From Yoonia sp035117555 (GTDB lineage Bacteria; Pseudomonadota; Alphaproteobacteria; Rhodobacterales; Rhodobacteraceae): a DNA stretch of 64,000 bases. Position numbers and translations under genes: made by a program. Under the pieces are notes generated by a model. The model was not told the origin of the DNA, ran no database searches, and was given only the letters and a program-made list of their open reading frames with translations. Shown piece after piece: positions 1 through 6,145 of the stretch. Every line of letters begins with the position of its first letter. Positions within the stretch are counted from its first letter, which is position 1. Where the stretch lies: contig NZ_JAYKPK010000001.1 of the NCBI RefSeq assembly GCF_035117555.1, positions 310,001 to 374,000 of the forward strand. Direction: 5' to 3'.

Positions 1-57
1 GGCTGACCGGCTGCGCCGGGCCTCCGGCGGGGATATTTGGGCTCGGACGATGGGGGG
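1..57. repeat. Block A, copy 1, containing a dispersed repeat core
   Basis: This stretch carries CTGACCGGCTGCGCCGG followed by the dispersed core CCTCCGGCGGGGATATTT and GGGCTCGGACGATGG. It is nearly identical to positions 775-829, apart from a two-base length difference and a few substitutions. The left edge is cut by the window, so the full extent is unknown. It lies immediately upstream of the toxin-antitoxin promoter. Confidence 0.7.
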
Positions 58-68
58 CGGGGATTGAA

Positions 69-97
69 TTGACAAAGTTTGCCATGAATGCCATCAA
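69..97 (+). promoter_or_regulatory. Probable promoter and operator of the parDE operon
   Basis: A consensus -35 TTGACA lies at 69-74. About 17 bases later a weak -10 candidate, CATCAA, begins at 92. Between and into it are two adjacent 9-bp direct repeats, TGCCATGAA (80-88) and TGCCATCAA (89-97). ParD-type antitoxins usually repress their own promoter through ribbon-helix-helix binding to short repeats, so these repeats are a natural candidate operator. The operator role is inference. Confidence 0.4.
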
Positions 98-119
98 ATG
101 CGCGAAGGAGCATGCGATT

Positions 120-374
120 ATGGCCACGATGAACGTCTCTTTGCCCGATCCGATGAAGAGCTGGGTCGAGGCCCAGACCCAAGACGGACGATACAGCAAT
201 GTCAGTGATTATGTGCGCGATCTGATCCGTCGGGATCAGGACCGGCAACAGGCCGTCGTCGCATTGCAGCAGCTTGTCGATGAAAGTCTTGCCAGCGGCC
301 CGGCGCAGCCTTTGGATGTTGACGCCTTCCTCGCGCGCATGCGGGGCCCTGATGCCAGAACCGGAAATCGTTGA
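120..374 (+). CDS. parD: ParD-family antitoxin (ribbon-helix-helix)
   Basis: This is an 84-residue antitoxin of a type II toxin-antitoxin pair. The N-terminus (MATMNVSLPDPMKSWVEAQ) gives the beta strand and first helix of a ribbon-helix-helix DNA-binding fold. It is followed by the family-typical YSNVSDYVRDLIRRDQ second helix. The acidic, proline-containing C-terminal third is the likely toxin-binding tail. The start at 120 is chosen because AAGGAG lies nine bases upstream; an in-frame TTG at 69 has no such site. The gene overlaps the toxin by 23 bp, as expected for co-translated partners. It probably represses its own promoter together with the toxin. Confidence 0.88.
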   Translation: MATMNVSLPDPMKSWVEAQTQDGRYSNVSDYVRDLIRRDQDRQQAVVALQQLVDESLASGPAQPLDVDAFLARMRGPDARTGNR

Positions 375-663
375 ATATCGGTTATCGCCTGCGGCGTTAA
401 CTGATCTGGACTCTATCTGGGCTTACACGGCGCGGACATGGTCGGAAAGTCAGGCTGACATCTATATACGCAGGCTGGCTGCTGACATGGATCTGCTGGT
501 CCAATACCCAAAGATCGTGCGGGAACGTATGGAGATCGATCCGCCCGTTCGCCTTTATCGTTCAGGGTCACATTTGATCGTTTATCGCATCGAAACAGGG
601 TTTCTGCAGGTCTTGCGCATTGTCCATATGCGGCAGAACTGGGCGGCATATATCAATGATTGA
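352..663 (+). CDS. parE: ParE/RelE-superfamily toxin
   Basis: This is a 103-residue toxin partner of the preceding antitoxin. It has the ParE/RelE pattern: an N-terminal strand ending in SPAALTDLDSIWAYTARTW, a central helix with a basic segment (YIRRLAADMDLLVQYPKI), and a C-terminal RLYRSGSHLIVYRIE followed by LQVLRIVHMRQNW. Family members of this branch commonly poison DNA gyrase, but some RelE-fold relatives cleave mRNA; the sequence alone does not settle which. The start at 352 lies inside parD, giving a 23-bp overlap. It appears full length. Chromosomal pairs like this are often horizontally acquired, consistent with the duplicated blocks around it. Confidence 0.88.
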   Translation: MPEPEIVEYRLSPAALTDLDSIWAYTARTWSESQADIYIRRLAADMDLLVQYPKIVRERMEIDPPVRLYRSGSHLIVYRIETGFLQVLRIVHMRQNWAAYIND

Positions 664-702
664 TCTCAAGTGTCATTGGGAAAAAATGAATTACCTGTGG
701 CT

Positions 703-754
703 TTCAGCGAATAACAATCTCATCCGCGCCGATCAGGCCGAGCACGTCGCGGGC
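703..754 (-). pseudogene. Duplicated 3' end of ftsB
   Basis: These 52 bp match the 3' end of ftsB at 1795-1846 with one mismatch. Read on the minus strand they encode the last residues (RDVLGLIGADEIVIR) and stop codon; the intact gene has R in place of the second G. Similarity stops abruptly at both ends, so this is a recombination scar and not a gene. Confidence 0.85.
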
Positions 755-774
755 GTCATGCAGAGGGCAAGGGA

Positions 775-829
775 TGCTGACCGGCTGCGCCGGATGCCTC
801 CGGCGGGGATATTTGGGTTCGGAAGATGG
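775..829. repeat. Block A, copy 2, containing a dispersed repeat core
   Basis: Near-duplicate of positions 1-57, with GCTGACCGGCTGCGCCGG, then GCCTCCGGCGGGGATATTTG and GGTTCGGAAGATGG. It starts about twenty bases after the ftsB fragment, so the order along the DNA is A, parDE, ftsB fragment, A again. Confidence 0.8.
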
Positions 830-918
830 GGGGGTGGACCCGGAAGCCAGAACGCTGGGATGTCGTGCTGCCAAAGGTTCTGCGGATCGCCGGGGCGCTT
901 CGCTTGATCCGCTCTTAA
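826..918 (+). other. Possible 30-codon ORF or gene remnant; rest of 830-1006 shows no gene
   Basis: An ATG at the end of the second A block opens a 30-codon frame whose product begins MGGWTRKPERWDVVLPKV and ends in a basic, hydrophobic helix-like stretch. Composition looks protein-like, but there is no clear ribosome binding site and I do not recognise the product. It may be the tail of a lost gene. From 919 to 1006 I see nothing beyond the leader of the transglutaminase-like gene. Confidence 0.15.
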
Positions 919-1006
919 GCAGGCTGTTTACCAAAATGAAAAAACGCTTGAACCTCTCGTCGCTGGAGGTTGTATGTAAAGTGGGACTCAGACACGCGAG
1001 AGCACA

Positions 1007-1777
1007 ATGTCCCAAGATTACCTTGCCGAAACACACATCCTCAACTATCGCGCGGCGCCTATCCAGCGTCTGATCAAGGATCGTGGGTGGGAAAGGTTGC
1101 AGCCGACAGCGCGGATCGGCGCGGCCTATGATTTTGTGCGCAACGACATCCTGTTCGGGTACAATGCGCAGGATGATTTGCCCGCCTCGCATGTGCTTGC
1201 TGATGGGTTTGGGCAATGCAATACCAAGACCACGCTGCTGATGGCCTTGCTACGCGCGCTGGATGTGCCTTGCCGGTTCCATGGTTTCACCATCGACAAG
1301 GGGTTACAACGCGGTGTCGTTCCCGAATTGATTTATCCGCTTGCACCGCAGAACATCATCCATTCCTGGGTGGAGGTGGAACATGCAGGTGAATGGCTTA
1401 ATCTCGAAGGGTTCATACTGGATCAGGCCATGCTGACGGCATTACAGGACAGATTTCCGGAGAGAAACGTGCTCTGTGCCTATGGTGCGGGCACGGATAA
1501 GCTGCAGGTGCCCGAGGTCGCGTGGCGCTGCGAGAGCACATATATCCAAAGAACAGGGATCACGCAGGATTTCGGCGTTTTCGCAGCGCCGGATGTTTTC
1601 TACGCGCGGCACCGCCAGCTGTCAGGCTTGCGCGGCTTTCTTTTTCGTCAGGTGTTTCGGCATTGGATGAACCGCCGTGTGGCGCGGATACGCAAAGGCG
1701 ACGTCCCGGTGATACCGGGTGGCGAGGCCGCCCTTGTTCCGAAGGCTGCAAATGCGACGCCGCGCGTGGTGATGTGA
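1007..1777 (+). CDS. Transglutaminase-like domain protein
   Basis: This is a 256-residue soluble protein with the transglutaminase-like (TGc) papain-type fold. The nucleophile is Cys71 in GFGQCNTKTTLLMALLRALD, followed by the family pattern that ends VPCRFHGF. The general base is His119 in HSWVEVEHAGEWLNLEG. The position that is normally Asp in the triad (four residues after Trp130) is Glu134, so activity may be altered or the acid may be substituted. There is no signal peptide. The C-terminal 60 residues are basic. No strong ribosome binding site is visible. It sits between duplicated sequence blocks next to a toxin-antitoxin pair, which suggests acquired cargo. The substrate is unknown; protease, amidase or transpeptidase roles are possible. 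Confidence 0.8.
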   Translation: MSQDYLAETHILNYRAAPIQRLIKDRGWERLQPTARIGAAYDFVRNDILFGYNAQDDLPASHVLADGFGQCNTKTTLLMALLRALDVPCRFHGFTIDKGLQRGVVPELIYPLAPQNIIHSWVEVEHAGEWLNLEGFILDQAMLTALQDRFPERNVLCAYGAGTDKLQVPEVAWRCESTYIQRTGITQDFGVFAAPDVFYARHRQLSGLRGFLFRQVFRHWMNRRVARIRKGDVPVIPGGEAALVPKAANATPRVVM

Positions 1778-1795
1778 CGGCAGGCTGGGGGGCGT

Positions 1796-2095
1796 TCAGC
1801 GAATAACAATCTCATCCGCGCGGATCAGGCCGAGCACGTCGCGGGCTTGTTCATCCAGCAGGTCGAGGTCGAGGTAAGTGTCCGACAGGCGGGTGGTGAG
1901 GTTTTCCATCCGGGCGACCTCTGCCTGCAAAGCGGCGAGTTCGGCGCGTAGTTCAATCGCTTCGGCGCGGACTTCGACGCGTTTGAACAACCCGTTCTGG
2001 CCCTGCACGGCGGCGAAGGTGAAATAGAGCCCCAGCATGATTGCGCCAAGGTAATAAAGCAAGGCCCCGATCGCCGGGCGGTTGCGTTTGAGCAT
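1796..2095 (-). CDS. ftsB: Septum formation initiator, FtsB/DivIC family
   Basis: This is a 99-residue bitopic cell-division protein. A short basic cytoplasmic N-terminus (MLKRNRP) is followed by one membrane span (about residues 8-30) and a heptad-patterned coiled coil (about 35-80). That is the expected architecture for the FtsB subunit of the FtsQLB complex, which signals activation of septal peptidoglycan synthesis. The start at 2095 is an ATG just before the basic residues; an upstream in-frame start would add 17 residues not typical of the family. Its last 15 codons are duplicated at 703-754. In relatives this gene commonly lies near pdhA and eno, which are not visible here. Confidence 0.88.
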   Translation of the reverse strand: MLKRNRPAIGALLYYLGAIMLGLYFTFAAVQGQNGLFKRVEVRAEAIELRAELAALQAEVARMENLTTRLSDTYLDLDLLDEQARDVLGLIRADEIVIR

Positions 2096-2181
2096 CTGCT
2101 GTCCTCTGGTATCGCCTCTGCCGGGCAATTGTCTGTATTGTGGCACAACGGCCCGGCAAAGTTAATCCAGAAAATGCGGGG

Positions 2182-3111
2182 TCAGTCGCGGCCGCGGTAG
2201 ATATCGACCAGTTTGGCGAGCATCGCCAAAGCCTCGCCCCGTTCGCGCTGGAACGAATTGCGCCCGATGATCGAGCCGTTGCCGCCGCCGTCGCGGATCG
2301 CGCGGGCATCGTCGTAGACAGAGTTGGCATCCTTGGCGGCACCGCCGGAAAACACGGTCAGGCGGCGCCCGGCAAAGGCCGCATCGACGCAATGCCGCAC
2401 GCGGGCGGCTTGGGTGGCGATGTCGATGTTCTTGTCCTGGTAGACTTTCTTGGCTTCGGGCAGGGACAGGTCATCGGTGGAAAGTTTGATCTTGATGATA
2501 TGCGCGCCAAGCAGCGCCGCGATCTGCGCGGCATAGGCGGCGATGTCGATGGCGGTTTCGCCGGTCTTGTCGAGTGCCTCGCCGCGCGGATAGGACCAGA
2601 TGACGGTGGCGATGCCTTTACTGGCCGCCTCGTGCCGCATTTCGGCGATGTCGCTGAACATGTTCAGCGCGGCGGATGAGCCGGGATAGATGGTGAAACC
2701 GATGGCCGAACAGCCAAGGCGCAGGGCGTCATCGACGCTGGCGGTGATCGCTTGGGTTTTGGGCGCGGCATCGGGGATCAGGGAATTGGCGGAGTTCACT
2801 TTCAGGATCGTCGGGATCTGGCCTGCGAATGTATCCGCGCCTGCCTCGATCATCCCCAAAGGCGCGGCATAGGCGTTCAGGCCCGCGTCGATCGCCAGTT
2901 GGTAATGGTAATGCGGGTCGTAACCGGCGGGATTGGCGGCAAAACTGCGGGCGGGGCCGTGTTCAAAGCCCTGATCTACGGGCAGGATGATCATCTTGCC
3001 GGTGCCGCCCAGTTTGCCGGCCATCAGGATGCGGGCAAGCTGGGCTTTGACGCCAGGGGTATCGCCTTCGTATTGCGACAGGATTTTCTGGACGATGCGG
3101 GTGGTTTTCAT
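2182..3111 (-). CDS. fbaB: Class I fructose-bisphosphate aldolase (DhnA/FbaB type)
   Basis: This 309-residue enzyme reversibly cleaves fructose 1,6-bisphosphate to glyceraldehyde 3-phosphate and dihydroxyacetone phosphate. The sequence has the DhnA-type TIM barrel with PVDQGFEHGP near residue 44, IGFTIYPGS near 137 and the Schiff-base region HIIKIKLST. Lys207 or Lys209 is the likely catalytic lysine. The C-terminal FSGGAAK and GSIIGRNSF segments match phosphate-binding loops of this branch. No metal ligands of class II enzymes are seen. Its neighbour on the same strand is pgk, 400 bp upstream, a glycolysis/gluconeogenesis pairing. Length fits the family. Confidence 0.93.
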   Translation of the reverse strand: MKTTRIVQKILSQYEGDTPGVKAQLARILMAGKLGGTGKMIILPVDQGFEHGPARSFAANPAGYDPHYHYQLAIDAGLNAYAAPLGMIEAGADTFAGQIPTILKVNSANSLIPDAAPKTQAITASVDDALRLGCSAIGFTIYPGSSAALNMFSDIAEMRHEAASKGIATVIWSYPRGEALDKTGETAIDIAAYAAQIAALLGAHIIKIKLSTDDLSLPEAKKVYQDKNIDIATQAARVRHCVDAAFAGRRLTVFSGGAAKDANSVYDDARAIRDGGGNGSIIGRNSFQRERGEALAMLAKLVDIYRGRD

Positions 3112-3277
3112 GGACGGGGCCCTTTTGGCAGCGATGGTTGCGGCAAGGGTTAGAGCGGCAGGCGCGCGGTTGCAAATGTGTTAGCGCGAACGGCGGGGAT
3201 TTTAGCGTTAACGGCGTGATCCTCTTGGTTGTGCGGTGCGCTTGGGCTAGCATGGCGCAAAACTGGGAGAGGCGAAA

Positions 3278-3493
3278 ATGTCTGAAACGATCAAGGGGCC
3301 TACATCGTATTTTCCATCTATCGAGGCGAAATATGGCGAGCCCATTGCCTATTGGAAAGATTTGATCCGCGCGCAATCGGGCAAGAAGCACATGGAGCTG
3401 GTGGCGTGGCTGAAGCAAGAGCACGGGATAGGGCATGGCCATGCCAATGCGCTTGTCGCGGATACATTGCGGGAGGGGAGCAAGACGCAATGA
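3278..3493 (+). CDS. DUF4287 domain protein
   Basis: This is a 71-residue protein of a widespread, uncharacterised family. It matches the DUF4287 pattern: a start like MSETIKGPTSYFPSIE, then YWKDLIRAQ and a helical segment ending KQEHGIGHGHANALV. An ATG with GGGAGAGG just upstream supports the start. It stands alone on the plus strand between fbaB and pgk, convergent with pgk. A GC-rich hairpin follows its stop codon. No function can be assigned from the sequence. Confidence 0.8.
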   Translation: MSETIKGPTSYFPSIEAKYGEPIAYWKDLIRAQSGKKHMELVAWLKQEHGIGHGHANALVADTLREGSKTQ

Positions 3494-3500
3494 TGTGTGG

Positions 3501-3518
3501 GGCGGGGTTTTCCCCGCC
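3501..3518. terminator. Stem-loop between convergent DUF4287 gene and pgk
   Basis: GGCGGGG and CCCCGCC form a perfect 7-bp stem around a TTTT loop. It lies eight bases after the DUF4287 stop and just beyond the pgk stop on the other strand. There is no long T run on either side, so a bidirectional terminator role is likely but not certain. Confidence 0.45.
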
Positions 3519-3524
3519 ACTAGA

Positions 3525-4700
3525 TCATCCCAGCGCGGCCACACCCGGCAAGGTCTTGCCTTCCATCCATTCCAGAAACGCCCCACCGGCACCGGAGATA
3601 TAGGTGAAATCATCGGCGACGCCCGCTTGGTTCAGCGCGGAGACCGTGTCGCCGCCGCCGGCGACGGAGATCAGTTTGCCATCAATCGTCAGCTTGGCGG
3701 CATGGCGCGCGGCGGCATCGGTGGCGGCGTTGAACGGGGCGATCTCGAAGGCACCCAGCGGGCCGTTCCAGATCAGGGTTTTCGCCTTGTCCAGCACCTG
3801 GGCGATATAGGCGACCGTTTCGGGGCCTGCGTCGAGGATCATCGCGTCGTCGGGGCAGGCATCGGGCGCGAGGGTTTCGCTGGCTGCTCCGGCTTTGAAT
3901 TCACGCGCGACGACGATGTCGCGGGGCAGGATGATTTCGCAGCCCGCTTCCTGCGCTTTTGCCAGAATATCGCGGGCGGTGTCGGCGAGGTCGTGTTCGC
4001 AGAGTGATTTGCCGACATTGATGCCTTGGGCGGCGAGGAAGGTGTTGGCCATGCCGCCACCGATCACCAGATGATCGACCTTGCCCACCAGATTGCCCAG
4101 AAGGTCCAGCTTGGTGGAGACTTTCGCGCCGCCGACCAATGCCACGACCGGGCGGTCGGGATTGCCAAGCGCGGCGTCGAGGGCGCCGAGTTCCTCCTCC
4201 ATCAGCCGACCCGCGCAGGAGGGCAGCAGATGCGCGATGGCTTCGGTGCTGGCGTGGGCGCGGTGGGCGGCGGAGAAGGCGTCATTGACGTAGATATCTC
4301 CAAGGCTCGCCAGACGCGCGGCGAAGGCTGCGTCATTCGTTTCCTCGCCCGGATGGAAGCGGAGGTTTTCGAGCAGCAGCACCTCTTCATCCTCCATCTC
4401 GTCCACGGCTTCGGCGTAGTTGGAACTGACGAAAGTCACGGTCAGGCCCAGCACGTCGGCGACGGTGCCTGCGATATGTTCGAGCGACATTTCGGGGACG
4501 ACCTTGCCCTTGGGCCGGTCGAAATGCGCCAGCAGGATGACCTTGCCGCCTTCCGCATGGATCGTGTCCACGGTGGGGATGATCCGTTCGATCCGGCTGG
4601 TGTCGGTGACCACGCCGTTTTCCACCGGCACGTTCAGATCGACCCGCACCAGCGCGCGTTTGCCGTCAAAATCCATATCGTCGAGTGTTTTCCAGCTCAT
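3525..4700 (-). CDS. pgk: Phosphoglycerate kinase
   Basis: This 391-residue glycolytic kinase transfers phosphate from 1,3-bisphosphoglycerate to ADP. The N-terminal domain shows RVDLNVP (19-25), the HFDRPKG motif and the basic substrate-binding residues. The C-terminal domain has LVGGAKVSTK, the IWNGPLGAFE signature and the SVAGGGDTVSA loop of the nucleotide site. The start at 4700 begins MSWKTLDDMDFDGKRALVRV, as in relatives; the longer open frame upstream is not conserved in character. It diverges from the cyclophilin genes and lies upstream of fbaB. It is complete and typical in length. Confidence 0.97.
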   Translation of the reverse strand: MSWKTLDDMDFDGKRALVRVDLNVPVENGVVTDTSRIERIIPTVDTIHAEGGKVILLAHFDRPKGKVVPEMSLEHIAGTVADVLGLTVTFVSSNYAEAVDEMEDEEVLLLENLRFHPGEETNDAAFAARLASLGDIYVNDAFSAAHRAHASTEAIAHLLPSCAGRLMEEELGALDAALGNPDRPVVALVGGAKVSTKLDLLGNLVGKVDHLVIGGGMANTFLAAQGINVGKSLCEHDLADTARDILAKAQEAGCEIILPRDIVVAREFKAGAASETLAPDACPDDAMILDAGPETVAYIAQVLDKAKTLIWNGPLGAFEIAPFNAATDAAARHAAKLTIDGKLISVAGGGDTVSALNQAGVADDFTYISGAGGAFLEWMEGKTLPGVAALG

Positions 4701-4828
4701 CGGGTCCATCCTTTGGGGTTGCTTGCTGCTTTGTTGCGGCAATGATGCGCCCGCGTCAACAGCGCTGCCTTGGCTTTTGCGCGCGCGCACCATATGTCCA
4801 AGGGCAATTGCAAGCGAAGGAGCCCCAA

Positions 4829-5335
4829 ATGGCCGAGATCAAAGACCCAGAGAACACGATTATCATGACGCTGAAAGATGGTGAGGTGGTTATTCAACTG
4901 TTGCCAGACGTGGCCCCCGGCCATGTGGAGCGGATGAAGACGCTGGCCCGCGCCGGTGCCTATGACAATGTCGCCTTTCACCGGGTGATCGACGGGTTCA
5001 TGGCGCAGACGGGTGATGTGCAGAATGGCAATATGGAAAAGGATTTCAACATCCGCCGCGCCGGCACAGGCGGGTCTGATATGCCCGATCTGAAGGCTGA
5101 ATTTTCCAAGATCCCCCATGCGCGCGGTTCGATTGGTGCGGCGCGGTCTTCCAGCCCGGATTCGGCGAACAGCCAGTTTTTCATCAACTTCAAGGATAAT
5201 GATTTCCTGAACGGGCAGTATACTGTCTATGGCCAGGTGATTTCCGGGATGCAGCATGTCGATGCGATCACCAAGGGTGAGCCGCCTGCGAACCCTGACC
5301 GGATGATCAGCGTGAAGGTGGCGGCGGATGTATAA
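4829..5335 (+). CDS. ppiB: Cytosolic cyclophilin-type peptidyl-prolyl isomerase
   Basis: This 168-residue cyclophilin catalyses cis-trans isomerisation of X-Pro bonds. It has the FHRVIDGFMAQTGD active-site segment with the catalytic Arg, the SANSQFFINF motif and FLNGQYTVYGQV. No signal peptide is present, so it is cytosolic. The start at 4829 has GAAGGAG about nine bases upstream. Its last eight bases overlap the start of the next gene, an exported paralogue, so the two are co-translated. It diverges from pgk, an arrangement common in the family Rhodobacteraceae. Confidence 0.95.
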   Translation: MAEIKDPENTIIMTLKDGEVVIQLLPDVAPGHVERMKTLARAGAYDNVAFHRVIDGFMAQTGDVQNGNMEKDFNIRRAGTGGSDMPDLKAEFSKIPHARGSIGAARSSSPDSANSQFFINFKDNDFLNGQYTVYGQVISGMQHVDAITKGEPPANPDRMISVKVAADV

Positions 5336-5873
5336 GGCATTTATCGCAGCGGCCCTGCTGGCGAGCCCTGCCTATAGTGCGGGGCTGGAGATCGATATTG
5401 CGGGCGATGCCAATGGCACGATTGTCATTGATCTGTTCGAGGATATTGCACCGCTCCATGTCGCGCAGATCACGGCGATTGCCGAAGCGGGGGATTACGA
5501 CAATGTCGTGTTCCACCGGGTGATTGATGGGTTCATGGCGCAGACAGGTGATGTCGAAAATGGCGTGATGGGGGCAGATATGTCCCGCGCGGGCACTGGC
5601 GGGTCTGATCTGGGCAATATCCCGGCGGAATTTTCGGACCGGCCGTTTGAACGTGGTGTGGTCGGCATGGCCCGGTCGCAGAACCCGGATTCGGCCAATA
5701 GCCAGTTCTTCATCATGTTCGAACCCGGCTATTTCCTGAATGGCCAATATACGGTTGTCGGCGAAGTGACCGAAGGCATGGAGATTGTCGATGCCATCAA
5801 ACGCGGTGCCGGTGCCAATGGCGCGGTTGTCGGCGCGCCTGATGTGATGACAGCGGTGCGGGTGGTCGAGTAA
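5328..5873 (+). CDS. ppiA: Exported cyclophilin-type peptidyl-prolyl isomerase
   Basis: This 181-residue cyclophilin is paralogous to its upstream neighbour but starts with a Sec signal peptide (MYKAFIAAALLASPAYSAG, likely cleaved after YSA). It is therefore periplasmic. It retains FHRVIDGFMAQTGD and SANSQFFIMF. Compared with the cytosolic copy it has an extra C-terminal stretch (VGAPDVMTAVRVVE). The 8-bp overlap with the upstream gene implies translational coupling. Its probable role is folding of envelope proteins. The gene is followed by the palindrome cluster at 5888-6137. Confidence 0.93.
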   Translation: MYKAFIAAALLASPAYSAGLEIDIAGDANGTIVIDLFEDIAPLHVAQITAIAEAGDYDNVVFHRVIDGFMAQTGDVENGVMGADMSRAGTGGSDLGNIPAEFSDRPFERGVVGMARSQNPDSANSQFFIMFEPGYFLNGQYTVVGEVTEGMEIVDAIKRGAGANGAVVGAPDVMTAVRVVE

Positions 5874-5887
5874 AGGTTGGCGGTGGG

Positions 5888-6137
5888 GCCCCGGATCAGG
5901 TCCGGGGCTGCGCTTGTGTTTTGATGTTGGCGTAGAGGTCCTGGATCAGGTCCGGGACTGCGACATTGGCAAGTGGGACGTGTTATTGCTGGCGTTGAGG
6001 TCCCGGAGTAAATCCGGGACTGCGTATGGCTTAAACGCGGCAGCCACTATGACACGCAGCCCCGGACTTGATCCGGGGCCTGCGCGAAAAAATCCACTAC
6101 ATTTGCAAACAACGCAGCCCCGGACCTGATCCGGGGC
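5888..6137. repeat. Cluster of five 21-bp palindromic repeats
   Basis: Five copies of a palindrome with arms GCCCCGGA and TCCGGGGC and a 5-bp centre lie at 5888-5908, 5938-5958, 6000-6020, 6059-6079 and 6117-6137. Copies 2 and 3 have T/A changes at the outer arm positions (GTCC...GGAC), and copy 2 has a further arm mismatch. The first three copies have CTGCG on the right; the last two are in opposite orientation with CGCAG on the left. The space between the ppiA and selO stop codons is otherwise empty. Such elements are known as dispersed palindromes in alphaproteobacteria; here they may also act as a bidirectional terminator. Confidence 0.85.
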
Positions 6138-6145
6138 CTCAACAC

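Noticed and set aside
5888..6137. CRISPR array
   Set aside because: The repeats are palindromic, imperfect, in both orientations and unequally spaced, with no cas genes nearby.
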